64,000 nt of DNA from Paracidovorax sp031843945 (GTDB lineage: Bacteria > Pseudomonadota > Gammaproteobacteria > Burkholderiales > Burkholderiaceae_C). The DNA is taken from NCBI RefSeq assembly GCF_031843945.1, contig NZ_JAVTJJ010000002.1, forward strand, positions 1-64,000. Direction: 5' to 3'. Positions 1 through 8,845 of this stretch are shown piece by piece; position 1 is the stretch's first letter, and every line of letters starts with the position of its first letter. Both the position numbers and the translations under genes were made by a program. The notes under the pieces were generated by a model. That model worked only from the letters and a program-made list of their open reading frames with translations, ran no database searches and had not been told where the DNA came from.

Positions 1-41
1 TCTGCCGTCACCAGCATCCCACCTCATCAGCGAAGCCTTGA

Positions 42-71
42 ATTCTACAACGACTTTTTAACCCGCCGCAA
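42..71 (-). promoter_or_regulatory. Possible sigma-70 promoter reading out of the window
   Basis: On the minus strand there is a TAGAAT -10 hexamer (plus-strand positions 42-47) and a weak TTGCGG -35 (66-71), 18 bases apart, downstream of the phosphoribosyltransferase gene. It would drive transcription leftwards, beyond position 1. The -35 is poor and no product can be seen, so this is tentative. The rest of 1-191 holds nothing else I can recognise. Confidence 0.3.
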
Positions 72-191
72 CTCAAAACCCAAAATTTCTTCCCAACACC
101 ACAGAAGCTTTCCAAGAAACCCTCCGCACTGCCAAGCCGTGAAGTATACAGCTTTCAACTGGCTGCTAGCAACAACTTGCCTGTTCTTTCT

Positions 192-716
192 TCAAACACG
201 CCATTTTTCAAGCAACTTTGACGGACTCAAGCTGTCGTAACCCTCGAATGGTTGATGGATCCAGGGGTTGGTAGGCAAAAACTCTACCGAGTAGTCCGGC
301 GTGAACGCAGACAAGCCCTTAGTCCAGATCACTGCACTTCGGAGTTCTGTGATCGGTACGTAATTCGTCTTGAGCATGGAAATGACCGAGTTCAAAGTGT
401 GCCCCGAATCCGCCAGATCGTCGACAAGTAACACACGCCCGGCTATTTCACCTTTGGGTGTAGTGATGAATCGCGCCAGATCGAGATGCCCTTGGACAGT
501 ACCCGTTTCAGCGCGGTAAGAACTGGTCGACATGATGGCAAGCGGCTTATCGAAAATTCGGCTGAGGATGTCGCCCGGGCGCAGGCCACCTCGGGCCAAG
601 CAAAGAATGGTATCGAACTCCCACCCAGACTGATGAACCTTGAGGGCCAACTTTTCAATGAGGCTGTGATACTCGTCATAGCTCACATAAAGATGCTTGC
701 CGTCTTCCGTCAACAT
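192..716 (-). CDS. Purine-type phosphoribosyltransferase
   Basis: This 174-residue cytoplasmic enzyme has the type I phosphoribosyltransferase signature VLLVDDLADSGHT at residues 95-107, which binds the ribose-phosphate of PRPP. An upstream ARGG segment (41-44) is typical of xanthine/guanine-type salvage enzymes. It probably joins a purine base to PRPP, but the sequence does not settle whether the base is xanthine, guanine or hypoxanthine. The ATG is preceded by AGGA at 6-base spacing. It lies 61 bases downstream of purA on the same strand, so the pair links purine synthesis and salvage. No gene symbol is given because gpt-like and hpt-like members are hard to separate by eye. Confidence 0.85.
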   Translation of the reverse strand: MLTEDGKHLYVSYDEYHSLIEKLALKVHQSGWEFDTILCLARGGLRPGDILSRIFDKPLAIMSTSSYRAETGTVQGHLDLARFITTPKGEIAGRVLLVDDLADSGHTLNSVISMLKTNYVPITELRSAVIWTKGLSAFTPDYSVEFLPTNPWIHQPFEGYDSLSPSKLLEKWRV

Positions 717-777
717 AGTGGGTCCTAAATTAATAGCAAAGAGCGCTCACGAGCCGAACGACTCGTGGGTATGCCCA

Positions 778-2154
778 TCAATCAGCGAGGTATGGGTTCT
801 TCACAAGGATGGTGTGATCGCGATCAGGACTAGTGGAGATCATCGCGATCGGCACGCCCGTGACTTCTTCGATTCGCTTGAGGTACCTTTGTGCTCCCAG
901 TGGCAGCGCTTCATAACGAGTGATCCCTACCGTCGAATCACTCCATCCAGACATTGTTTGGTAAACAGGTGTGCAACGGGCAATCTCATCGGCACCCATC
1001 GGCAACAGATCGATTCGGGCACCATCTAGTTCGTACCCCACGCAAAGCTGCAGTTCTTCTAATCCGTCAAGCACATCGAGCTTGGTGATGCAAAGACCAG
1101 TCAACCCGTTGACTTGCGCACTGCGCTTAAGAAGGGCGGCATCAAACCAGCCACACCGGCGACTTCTACCGGTAGTGACACCTTTTTCAGCGCCAACCGT
1201 GCTCATGTGATATCCAGGAGTACCCGGCTTTTCCCAATCGAGCTCCGTTGGAAATGGTCCCCCACCCACACGAGTGCAGTATGCCTTTGTGATGCCCAGA
1301 ACGTAATGAAGCATGCTGGGGCCCACGCCCGCACCCGCTGAAGCATTCCCGGCAACACAGTTGCTAGAGGTCACATAGGGATAAGTGCCGTGGTCAACAT
1401 CGAGCAGCGTACCTTGCGCACCTTCGAACAACAGGTTTTCGCCCGCTACGTGCGCTTCATTTAGTTCGCGAGAAACATCAGCCATCATGGGGCGCAGTAA
1501 CTCAGCATGACGCATGGCTTCTTCATACACCACTTCGAACACAACCTCCCCATCGTGAAGATAAGGCCTAAGCGTCTCTGGGAATATGAAATCTCCGGAG
1601 TGCAAGAAAGAGCGCAGCACATGGTTATGCAACTCCAAGAGTTCGCGGAGCTTTGCCGCAAACCGATCTGGATACTTCAAATCTTGCACACGCAAGGCTC
1701 GTCGCGCGACCTTGTCCTCATAAGCGGGCCCGATACCTCGGCCAGTTGTGCCAATTTTCTCGACGCCCCCGTGCTCCCGAGCGGCTTCGCGGGCGACGTC
1801 AAGTGCTGCATGGAAAGGCAAGATCAGCGGACATGCTTCACTTACACGCAAACGCGAACGCACCTCGACACCTGCCTTCTCGAGCCCTTCAATCTCTTCG
1901 AACAATTTAGCGGCCGACAACACTACGCCATTCCCGATGTAGCACTTCACCCCAGGACGCATGATTCCGCTGGGAATCAAGTGCAATGCGGTCTTTACCC
2001 CGTTGATGACTAGCGTGTGCCCTGCATTGTGTCCACCCTGAAATCGCACTACGCCTTGCGCACTTTCGGTCAACCAATCAACCAGCTTACCTTTGCCTTC
2101 GTCACCCCACTGAGTGCCAACGACAACGACGTTACGACCTTTGCTTGCTTTCAT
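778..2154 (-). CDS. purA: Adenylosuccinate synthetase
   Basis: PurA makes adenylosuccinate from IMP, aspartate and GTP, the first committed step to AMP. The 458-residue product opens with the family signature GTQWGDEGKGK (residues 13-23), which carries the catalytic Asp18, and then GGHNAGHT with the catalytic His. The later segments GTTGRGIGPAYEDK and TRVGGGPFPTE are also family signatures. The reading frame extends 36 codons further upstream, but family members begin at or near this ATG, and the extension would run into the end of hisZ. The gene sits 28 bases after hisZ, an arrangement typical of Burkholderiales. Confidence 0.98.
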   Translation of the reverse strand: MKASKGRNVVVVGTQWGDEGKGKLVDWLTESAQGVVRFQGGHNAGHTLVINGVKTALHLIPSGIMRPGVKCYIGNGVVLSAAKLFEEIEGLEKAGVEVRSRLRVSEACPLILPFHAALDVAREAAREHGGVEKIGTTGRGIGPAYEDKVARRALRVQDLKYPDRFAAKLRELLELHNHVLRSFLHSGDFIFPETLRPYLHDGEVVFEVVYEEAMRHAELLRPMMADVSRELNEAHVAGENLLFEGAQGTLLDVDHGTYPYVTSSNCVAGNASAGAGVGPSMLHYVLGITKAYCTRVGGGPFPTELDWEKPGTPGYHMSTVGAEKGVTTGRSRRCGWFDAALLKRSAQVNGLTGLCITKLDVLDGLEELQLCVGYELDGARIDLLPMGADEIARCTPVYQTMSGWSDSTVGITRYEALPLGAQRYLKRIEEVTGVPIAMISTSPDRDHTILVKNPYLAD

Positions 2155-2182
2155 TTCTAACCCGATTGAATTGTCAAAATGC

Positions 2183-3331
2183 TTAGACAGACCGAACGGC
2201 CCAGCGTCCATCCACTTGATAGAGCTCTCTGTCGCAGTGGAATTCATCCACCTCGCTCTCATGCCCTGGCAGTACGCAAACTACCGTTTCGCCCTGACGG
2301 CGAAGAGCAGCGACCGCAGCATCTGCGTCAAAACCATCACCCCACGGCGCGCGAATCGCGGCTTTAAGAGGTCGAGGTGAGATCACGCTAACCAGTTGCT
2401 TGATATCAAGACTGAACCCTGCGGCTGGACGATTGCGTCCGAAGGCTGCGCCTACTTCGTCGTAACGCCCACCCCGCACCAAGGCATCACTCGCCCCTGG
2501 CGCATACATGGTAAAACGAGCGCCGCTGTAATAGGCATACCCGCGAAGGTCAGCGAGATCAACAGTGATACTTGCAGGCTGCAGCCTGCTCGCCAAGCTC
2601 CGCAGGTCGTTCAAGACTGAGGTCACGCCGGGTATGTGCCCCAACAAGCCTTGCGCGTCATCCAGGACGTCAATGTTTCCGTAAAGTCGCAGCAGTGCGT
2701 TGAGCCCGTTCGACACCTCGGAAGGAAAATCAACCGTCAGCAACTTCAGACCCCCAGCATCCTTAGCCGCCAACGCATTGTGGATGTTGTGAAGACGGAG
2801 TGCATCAACATGAATGCCGGCTAGCATGCAGCGCAGTACGCGCACGTCGGCCAAGTCCACACTGACTCCGGCCACTTGTGCAACGGACAGGCACTCCAAG
2901 GCAAGTAGCGCGCTCTCCACGTCGGCCTCAATGCCCGAGTGACCATAGATTTCAGCACCGAACTGTAATGGCTCGCGAGTTGCATGCGGCTTATCTGGCC
3001 GGGTGTGGAGCACCGGACCGCAGTAGCACAGCCTACTGACACCACGTCTATTCAGAAGATGTGCATCAATCCGCGCTACCTGTTGTGTAGTGTCGGCGCG
3101 CAGGCCCAAAGTGCGACCTGATAGTTGATCCACCAATTTGAATGTCTGAAGCTCGAGCGCTTCCCCAGCCCCCGTCAACAAAGACTCGAGATGTTCGAGC
3201 ATAGGCGGCATGACCAACTCGTAGCCATAGCTCCGAGCAGTGTCTAGCAGTCCTCTGCGCAATTCTTCGATGTGCCGCGCTTCAGAAGGCAGCACATCAG
3301 CAATGTGATCCGGCAGGACCCAAGCAGACAT
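2183..3331 (-). CDS. hisZ: ATP phosphoribosyltransferase regulatory subunit HisZ
   Basis: HisZ resembles histidyl-tRNA synthetase but does not charge tRNA. It forms a hetero-octamer with short-form HisG and gives that enzyme activity and feedback control by histidine. The 382-residue product begins MSAWVLPDHIADVLP and shows a degraded class II synthetase core (LRADTTQQVARI, then YYSGARFTMYAPG, then GGRYDEVG). An upstream extension of the frame by 19 codons is ignored because homologues start here. Its presence implies a short HisG elsewhere in the genome. The 252 bases between it and hflC hold no convincing gene and presumably carry its promoter. Confidence 0.95.
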   Translation of the reverse strand: MSAWVLPDHIADVLPSEARHIEELRRGLLDTARSYGYELVMPPMLEHLESLLTGAGEALELQTFKLVDQLSGRTLGLRADTTQQVARIDAHLLNRRGVSRLCYCGPVLHTRPDKPHATREPLQFGAEIYGHSGIEADVESALLALECLSVAQVAGVSVDLADVRVLRCMLAGIHVDALRLHNIHNALAAKDAGGLKLLTVDFPSEVSNGLNALLRLYGNIDVLDDAQGLLGHIPGVTSVLNDLRSLASRLQPASITVDLADLRGYAYYSGARFTMYAPGASDALVRGGRYDEVGAAFGRNRPAAGFSLDIKQLVSVISPRPLKAAIRAPWGDGFDADAAVAALRRQGETVVCVLPGHESEVDEFHCDRELYQVDGRWAVRSV

Positions 3332-3583
3332 GAGAAAAGTTGAGGCTGTTAAAAACGCGATTCTACCGGCTATGCCTCTAACTCCCATGCTGCGATCCGC
3401 CTTAGCTGTTCTATAAAGGCGAATCGCGTGTCAGTGGGGCGCTGGATTCGCGCAACGCGAGCCCAATGCCATCATACAAATCACAAAGTTAGCCGTTGCG
3501 AGGTGAAGGAGGCAAACGCACGCCTACTTCTCATTCACGGCACCACAATCCCGCGGCCTCTGCAAGCAACCGCATAACAGCCC

Positions 3584-4480
3584 CTAATTCCTTTGGGAGG
3601 TGGGAGGGGTGCCACGGAACGCCTTAAAAAACTCAGAAGATGAGGGATCTACCACCATCACATCGCTTTTCTTATTGAAACTGGACTTGTAAGCTTCGAG
3701 ACTACGATAAAACTGGGCAAACTGCGGGTCACGACCGAACGCCTCTGCGTATATCCGCGCGGCATCAGCATCCCCCTCTCCTTTCAACTTCTGAGCGTCG
3801 CGATAGGCATTGGCAATCGTAATCTCCCGTTGCCGATCAGCATCTGCACGGATTTTTTCACCCTCAGCGGCACCAGTAGAACGCAACTCGTTAGCAACAC
3901 GTTTCCGCTCAGCTTCCATTCGTCGGTAAACCGATTCCGTAATCGCTTCCACATAATCGACGCGGGTGATTCGTACATCGACAACATCAACACCCCATGG
4001 CTTGCTGCCTTGCACTGACTCAAGGACTTCACGCTTCACCTCGGACATTAGCTCCTCTCGCTTGGGCGAAAGAAGTTCTTTAACCGTGCGGCGGTTGACC
4101 TCCTCCTGAAAGGCATTGCGAACTACGCGATTGAGTTGAACGGCTCCTGCGTTTTCGTCGAGTCCCACATTACGGATGTATTCAGAAGGATCTGAAATGC
4201 GCCAACGCACATACCAATCAATAACGACACGCTGTTTCTCAGCAGTTAACATAGACTCAGTGTCTGAACTGTCAAGCGTCAAAAGCCGCTTGTCGATATA
4301 GCGTACGTTTTGGAACGGAGGAGGCAATTTGAAGTTCAGCCCAGGCTCAGTAATTACCTCCTTGATTTGCCCCAATGCGTAAACCACACCAAACTGGCGC
4401 TGATCCACAACAAACAGCATTGAGCTCAACAGCGCTAGCAATACCAAGAAGGTAGAAGCGATAAGTCCGACTCTATTCAC
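3584..4480 (-). CDS. hflC: HflC, modulator of the FtsH protease
   Basis: This 298-residue SPFH/prohibitin-family protein pairs with HflK in the inner membrane. The HflKC assembly surrounds FtsH and limits its access to membrane protein substrates. One N-terminal membrane segment (about residues 5-25) is followed by the band-7 domain and a charged, Ala/Glu-rich helical region (AEGEKIRADADRQREI). Translation begins at GTG, supported by GGAG six bases upstream. Only 9 bases separate it from hflK, so the two are co-translated. The name derives from E. coli phage lambda lysogenisation work. Confidence 0.95.
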   Translation of the reverse strand: MNRVGLIASTFLVLLALLSSMLFVVDQRQFGVVYALGQIKEVITEPGLNFKLPPPFQNVRYIDKRLLTLDSSDTESMLTAEKQRVVIDWYVRWRISDPSEYIRNVGLDENAGAVQLNRVVRNAFQEEVNRRTVKELLSPKREELMSEVKREVLESVQGSKPWGVDVVDVRITRVDYVEAITESVYRRMEAERKRVANELRSTGAAEGEKIRADADRQREITIANAYRDAQKLKGEGDADAARIYAEAFGRDPQFAQFYRSLEAYKSSFNKKSDVMVVDPSSSEFFKAFRGTPPTSQRN

Positions 4481-4489
4481 AGCTATCTC

Positions 4490-5797
4490 CTATCGCGACT
4501 CGCGCTCACGCGTGCGGCCGGTATCACGTACACGGGGATCGTTCTGAAACGAAGCCGCAGGAGGCAACCCAGTTGTTGCGGCTGGCGGGGTTTCCAACGC
4601 TGGCACGGAAGCGCCCGCTGTGGTTTGAGCAACGCTTTGCATAATTCGGTCCAGTGGCAAATACAACAAATTCGAACCTTGGCGTGAATCCACCAAAACC
4701 TTCGTTACGTTGGTATAGATCTGCTGCATAGATTCCAAATACATCCGATCCCTGGTTACCTGCGGAGCCTTTTGGTATTCCGCAAGCACTGAGCTGAATC
4801 GCTGTGCATCCCCTTGCGCCTGCGCAACGATACGTGCTTTGTAAGCGCCAGCCTCCTCCGTCAAACGGGAAGCGGAACCTACTGCACGTGGAATCACGTC
4901 GTTGGCATAGGCCTGTGCTTCGTTCTTAGCACGCTCACGCTCCTGCCCAGCTTTCAATACATCGTCAAACGCGGCCTGGACCTGTTCCGGCGGCCTCACA
5001 CCCCCCTGTTGGAGGTTAATGCCCACCACCTCGACACCTACTTTGTAGCGATCAAGGATGACCTGCATGAGAGCCCTTACACGCGGAGCAATTTGATCGC
5101 GCTCCTCAGCCAAAGCGGTATCCATACGCATCTTGCCAACGACCTCGCGAACTGCAGTTTCAGCGGCTTGAACCACCGCGTCTGCGGGATTTCGACTCTC
5201 AAACAACCAAGCTCTGGCGTCGCTTAAACGATACTGCACTGCAAATTTAATTTCGACGATGTTTTCGTCTTCAGTGAGCATGGCCGACTCGCGCAAACCG
5301 GTGCTCTTGATGATGCTGTCGCGCCCGACGTCAGTAGAGCGGATTTGGGTCACGAAAACCAATTCGTGCCGCTGAATGGGATAAGGCAATCGCCAATTGA
5401 ACCCGGCATTCACAGTGCTCTTGTACTTGCCGAACTGAGTAATAACGGCTTGCTGGCCTTCTTGGACAATGAAAAAACCGGTGCCGAGCCAGATTAGGAG
5501 AGCGACGCCTGCGATCAAGCCAACACCTACCCCTGCATTCTTCATATCCGGCTGGAATCCACCGCCTCCATGGGAAGGGCCATGCCCTCCTCCATTTTTT
5601 CCACCGAACAGTCCACCCAGCTTGCGATTAAGGTCCCGCCAAAGTTCGTCCAAGTCTGGAGGTTGGCCAGTGTTTCCCTGCTCTCGGCCTCGCTGCCCCT
5701 GCGGCCTAGATGTCGCAGAGGGGTCAGGCTCCGGACGATCAGAGCTTTCGCTCTTGTCGTCGCCACGACCCCAGCGTGGGTCGTTCAAATTAAACAT
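4490..5797 (-). CDS. hflK: HflK, modulator of the FtsH protease
   Basis: HflK is the partner of HflC in the membrane complex that encloses FtsH. The 435-residue protein begins MFNLNDPRWGR, as in beta-proteobacterial homologues. It has a disordered, Gly/His-rich cytoplasmic N-terminus (about 15-85), one membrane helix (about 89-111) and a periplasmic band-7 domain, then a helical stretch and a Pro/Ala-rich tail. An upstream in-frame ATG would add 19 residues but has no ribosome site; the chosen ATG has AGGGGA directly before it. hflX lies 110 bases upstream and hflC follows. Confidence 0.95.
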   Translation of the reverse strand: MFNLNDPRWGRGDDKSESSDRPEPDPSATSRPQGQRGREQGNTGQPPDLDELWRDLNRKLGGLFGGKNGGGHGPSHGGGGFQPDMKNAGVGVGLIAGVALLIWLGTGFFIVQEGQQAVITQFGKYKSTVNAGFNWRLPYPIQRHELVFVTQIRSTDVGRDSIIKSTGLRESAMLTEDENIVEIKFAVQYRLSDARAWLFESRNPADAVVQAAETAVREVVGKMRMDTALAEERDQIAPRVRALMQVILDRYKVGVEVVGINLQQGGVRPPEQVQAAFDDVLKAGQERERAKNEAQAYANDVIPRAVGSASRLTEEAGAYKARIVAQAQGDAQRFSSVLAEYQKAPQVTRDRMYLESMQQIYTNVTKVLVDSRQGSNLLYLPLDRIMQSVAQTTAGASVPALETPPAATTGLPPAASFQNDPRVRDTGRTRERESR

Positions 5798-5907
5798 TCC
5801 CCTAAGTCGCTGGGGCACAGGAGCCCAGCGGAAGGCACGTCGATGCAGGTTCATGCGGAAAATCTCAGGTTCTCTAAAGACATGGAGCAGTTGGGCATTG
5901 TGCCCAA

Positions 5908-7083
5908 TCAGTCATCGCCTCTATTCAATTCAGCAGCGGTGCCAGGGGTCATATCATCGCGTGCCGTTATCAGTGTCGCCGCGAGGTGCTGCCGCAGCTT
6001 CGGCAAGCCCTCGCCCGTTCGGGCACTGACAAACAACCGAGGGACTGGCACACCATCCACCTCATACTCATCTTGCTGAGTGTTTGGGCGAGCGTCAGCT
6101 GCAACCGCGTCCAATTTATTGAATACGAGCAGCTGAGGAATGTCGACCGCACCGATTTCAGCCAAAACGCGTTGAACCTGGGCGATCTGCTCAGGAAACG
6201 CGGGATTTGCCGCATCTACTACATGCAACAGCAAATCAGCATCAATCGCTTCTTGCAAAGTCGCCTGAAAAGCGTCTACCAAACCGTGCGGAAGATCACG
6301 TATGAATCCCACAGTGTCAGACAAAGATACAGAACGCTCAGCTTCAGTAAGGTAAAGCTGGCGCGTGGTGGTGTCCAACGTGGCGAAAAGCTGGTCTGCT
6401 GCGTAAGCTCGAGCTTTAACCAGCGCATTGAACAGCGTGGACTTCCCCGCATTGGTGTACCCAACAAGCGAAATAGTGAAAGTGTCACGCCGTTCGCGCT
6501 GCCGGCGCTGAGTTGATCGCTGCCGCTTAACCTTTACCAATCGCTCCCGAGTCCTCTTGATGGCATCGCTGATCATTCGCCGGTCCAACTCAATCTGAGT
6601 CTCCCCCGGCCCCCCCCGCGCACCAATGCCTCCCCGCTGTCGCTCCAAATGAGACCAGCGACGCACCAGCCTTGTGCTCAGATACCGAAGCTTGGCAAGC
6701 TCAACTTGAAGCTTCCCTTCGTGACTTCGTGCTCGTTGAGCAAATATTTCCAGAATGAGCAATGTTCGATCAGTTACGGGCAACTCTAGCTGCTGCTCGA
6801 GATTTCGCTGCTGAGCCGGACTCAATGCCTGATCGAACAATACCTCCTTCGCGCCATGCATTTGCGCCAGCGCCCGGATTTCGTCCGCTTTTCCGCTGCC
6901 AACGAACAGCGCAGCATCTGGCGCTTTTCGCTTGCAGGTCAACCGTGCTACAGGAATGAGACCTGCAGTTTCAGCCAACAAGCCAAGCTCTTCCAACTCG
7001 CCATCAAAATGTGGCAGACCGAAGTCCACCCCCACTAATACGACAGGCGTTGTCGGCGATTCAGAAGCGTCAGAGGAACTCAA
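5908..7083 (-). CDS. hflX: GTPase HflX, ribosome-associated
   Basis: HflX is a translational GTPase that binds the 50S subunit and splits stalled ribosomes under stress. The 391-residue protein has the N-terminal nucleotide-binding domain, a Gly-rich linker (GGIGARGGPGETQIE) and a G domain with GYTNAGKST (P-loop), DTVGFIRDLP (G3) and NKLD (G4). The only early start is a TTG: an in-frame TAA lies four codons upstream and no ATG or GTG follows for many codons. There is no obvious Shine-Dalgarno, so expression may be modest or coupled to hfq, 56 bases upstream. Confidence 0.95.
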   Translation of the reverse strand: MSSSDASESPTTPVVLVGVDFGLPHFDGELEELGLLAETAGLIPVARLTCKRKAPDAALFVGSGKADEIRALAQMHGAKEVLFDQALSPAQQRNLEQQLELPVTDRTLLILEIFAQRARSHEGKLQVELAKLRYLSTRLVRRWSHLERQRGGIGARGGPGETQIELDRRMISDAIKRTRERLVKVKRQRSTQRRQRERRDTFTISLVGYTNAGKSTLFNALVKARAYAADQLFATLDTTTRQLYLTEAERSVSLSDTVGFIRDLPHGLVDAFQATLQEAIDADLLLHVVDAANPAFPEQIAQVQRVLAEIGAVDIPQLLVFNKLDAVAADARPNTQQDEYEVDGVPVPRLFVSARTGEGLPKLRQHLAATLITARDDMTPGTAAELNRGDD

Positions 7084-7139
7084 GACTGAAGATTAATTGC
7101 CGCGCCGAAGAGACGCGTAAGAAAAATGAACGACAAGTA

Positions 7140-7400
7140 TCAAGCAGGAGCGCCCACCTCGGCAGCATCTCCAGAGTCGGCCGTAGTGAAATTTACAGCG
7201 CGACCAGGCACGATTGTCGAAATCGCGTGCTTGTAGACCATCTGGGTGACTGTGTTACGAAGCAGCACTACATACTGGTCAAAAGACTCGATCTGCCCTT
7301 GCAGCTTGATGCCGTTAACGAGGTAAATTGACACCGGAACATGCTCTCTGCGAAGCGCATTCAGAAACGGGTCTTGAAGGAGTTGGCCCTTGTTGCTCAC
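7140..7400 (-). CDS. hfq: RNA chaperone Hfq
   Basis: Hfq is a hexameric Sm-like protein that anneals small RNAs to their mRNA targets. The 86-residue product matches the family nearly end to end, including SNKGQLLQDPFLNALR, the Sm1 region NGIKLQGQIESFDQYVVLLR and the Sm2 motif YKHAIS (56-61). I place the start at the GTG at 7400, because homologues begin MSNKGQ and a GGAGA sequence precedes it at the right distance; a TTG six codons further upstream is less likely. It lies between der and hflX, and the hfq-hflX-hflK-hflC order matches that of many proteobacteria. Confidence 0.97.
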   Translation of the reverse strand: MSNKGQLLQDPFLNALRREHVPVSIYLVNGIKLQGQIESFDQYVVLLRNTVTQMVYKHAISTIVPGRAVNFTTADSGDAAEVGAPA

Positions 7401-7478
7401 GATATTCTCCGTGTTCAAAGAATGTTGTTGTAAAAGTGCACCTTACCACAGGCGTTAGGCCGCATAGACCAAAAGGCT

Positions 7479-8834
7479 TTACCGGCGATCAGTTCTGCCT
7501 TCGTCTTGGGTAAACGGATTGTGGGATGTTTTCATCTCAATTCTGAGTGGCGTTCCAACGAGGTTGAACTCTTTCCGAAACCGCCCCTCAAGAAAGCGCT
7601 TATAGGCCTCTGTGACGTGTTCAAGCGAGTTCCCGTGGATGATGATCACCGGAGGATTCATCCCCCCTTGGTGGGCGTACCGAAGCTTGGGTCTGAACAT
7701 TCCAGAGCGTTTAGGGCTCTGAAACTGAACCGCCTCAAGTAACAACCGCGTCAATATTGGGGTCGACATTTTGCAGTTTGCGGACTTGTGCGCTTGGACA
7801 ATAGACGCCCAAACCGGGCCAAGACCCTGCCGCTTTTTCGCCGAGATGAAATGTATCGACGCGAATTTAAGGAACGAAAGCCGCGTTTCGATTGAACGCT
7901 CCAACGTCTGGCGCCCGTAGTCATCGACAGCATCCCACTTGTTCACCGCCAGCACGACTGCGCGCCCGCTCTCCAAGGCATACCCTGCGATATGTGCGTC
8001 CTGATCAGTAACGCCTTGTGTGGCATCAAGCAACAGCAGCACTACGTTGGCTGATTCGATCGCCTGCAAGGTTTTGACCACCGAGAATTTTTCGATTGCC
8101 TCAAACACCTTGCCTTTGCGGCGCAACCCCGCTGTGTCGATCAACTCGAACTTCTGGCCTTGGCGCTCAAAAGGCACCGAAATAGCGTCTCGCGTGGTTC
8201 CTGGCATGTCAAACGCCACCAAGCGCTCTTCGCCCAACCACGTATTGATCAGCGTCGACTTTCCTACGTTGGGCCGCCCCGCTACAGCCAAACGAACGGC
8301 AATCGGATCACCATCCAGCACCTCATCACCCGGATCAGGTAACTGCAACGGCGCCAGTGCAACATCAACCAAGCTGCGAATTCCCTGCCCGTGCGCCGCC
8401 GACACAGGATGAACCTCGCCCAACCCCAATTCATAAAACTCTGCCAGCTGAACGCCCTCCAGCATTCCTTCGGCCTTATTGCCAACGAGTACGCAAGGCT
8501 TTCCCAACCGGCGAAGGTATTTCGCTATGTCGTGGTCTTGAGCGGAAACCCCTGCACGAGCATCCACCACAAACACGACAACATCAGCTTCGGCGACAGC
8601 CTGCTGCGTCTGCTTTGCCATCTCGCGGTAAATGCCTGCAGAAGCATCTGGCTCAAAACCGCCAGTATCGATCACGATGTACTCGTGCTTGCCTTGCTTG
8701 CCGTTACCGTAATGCCTGTCTCTAGTAAGACCCGCAAAATCCGCCACGATCGCGTCTCGCGACTTCGTCAAACGATTAAAAAGCGTAGATTTGCCCACAT
8801 TGGGCCGCCCCACTAGAGCGATTACTGGCTTCAT
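7479..8834 (-). CDS. der: Ribosome biogenesis GTPase Der (EngA)
   Basis: Der is an essential GTPase with two tandem G domains and a KH-like C-terminal domain; it acts in 50S subunit maturation. Both P-loops read GRPNVGKST. DTGGFE and DTAGLR mark the two switch II regions, and NKWD the second G4 motif. The 451-residue start is set at the ATG of MKPVIALVGRP, which has AGGA five bases upstream. A GTG five codons earlier overlaps the bamB stop codon and is possible but less likely. The gene follows bamB by 11 bases. Confidence 0.97.
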   Translation of the reverse strand: MKPVIALVGRPNVGKSTLFNRLTKSRDAIVADFAGLTRDRHYGNGKQGKHEYIVIDTGGFEPDASAGIYREMAKQTQQAVAEADVVVFVVDARAGVSAQDHDIAKYLRRLGKPCVLVGNKAEGMLEGVQLAEFYELGLGEVHPVSAAHGQGIRSLVDVALAPLQLPDPGDEVLDGDPIAVRLAVAGRPNVGKSTLINTWLGEERLVAFDMPGTTRDAISVPFERQGQKFELIDTAGLRRKGKVFEAIEKFSVVKTLQAIESANVVLLLLDATQGVTDQDAHIAGYALESGRAVVLAVNKWDAVDDYGRQTLERSIETRLSFLKFASIHFISAKKRQGLGPVWASIVQAHKSANCKMSTPILTRLLLEAVQFQSPKRSGMFRPKLRYAHQGGMNPPVIIIHGNSLEHVTEAYKRFLEGRFRKEFNLVGTPLRIEMKTSHNPFTQDEGRTDRR

Positions 8835-8845
8835 TTGGAATCCTG

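Noticed and set aside
1..240. Open frame on the plus strand at the left edge
   Set aside because: It overlaps the end of the phosphoribosyltransferase gene, has no start within the window and no recognisable protein pattern.
3332..3583. Place where a small DUF2065-type gene is often found between hflC and hisZ
   Set aside because: All frames on the minus strand are broken by stops within about 20 codons, and no hydrophobic small protein is encoded.
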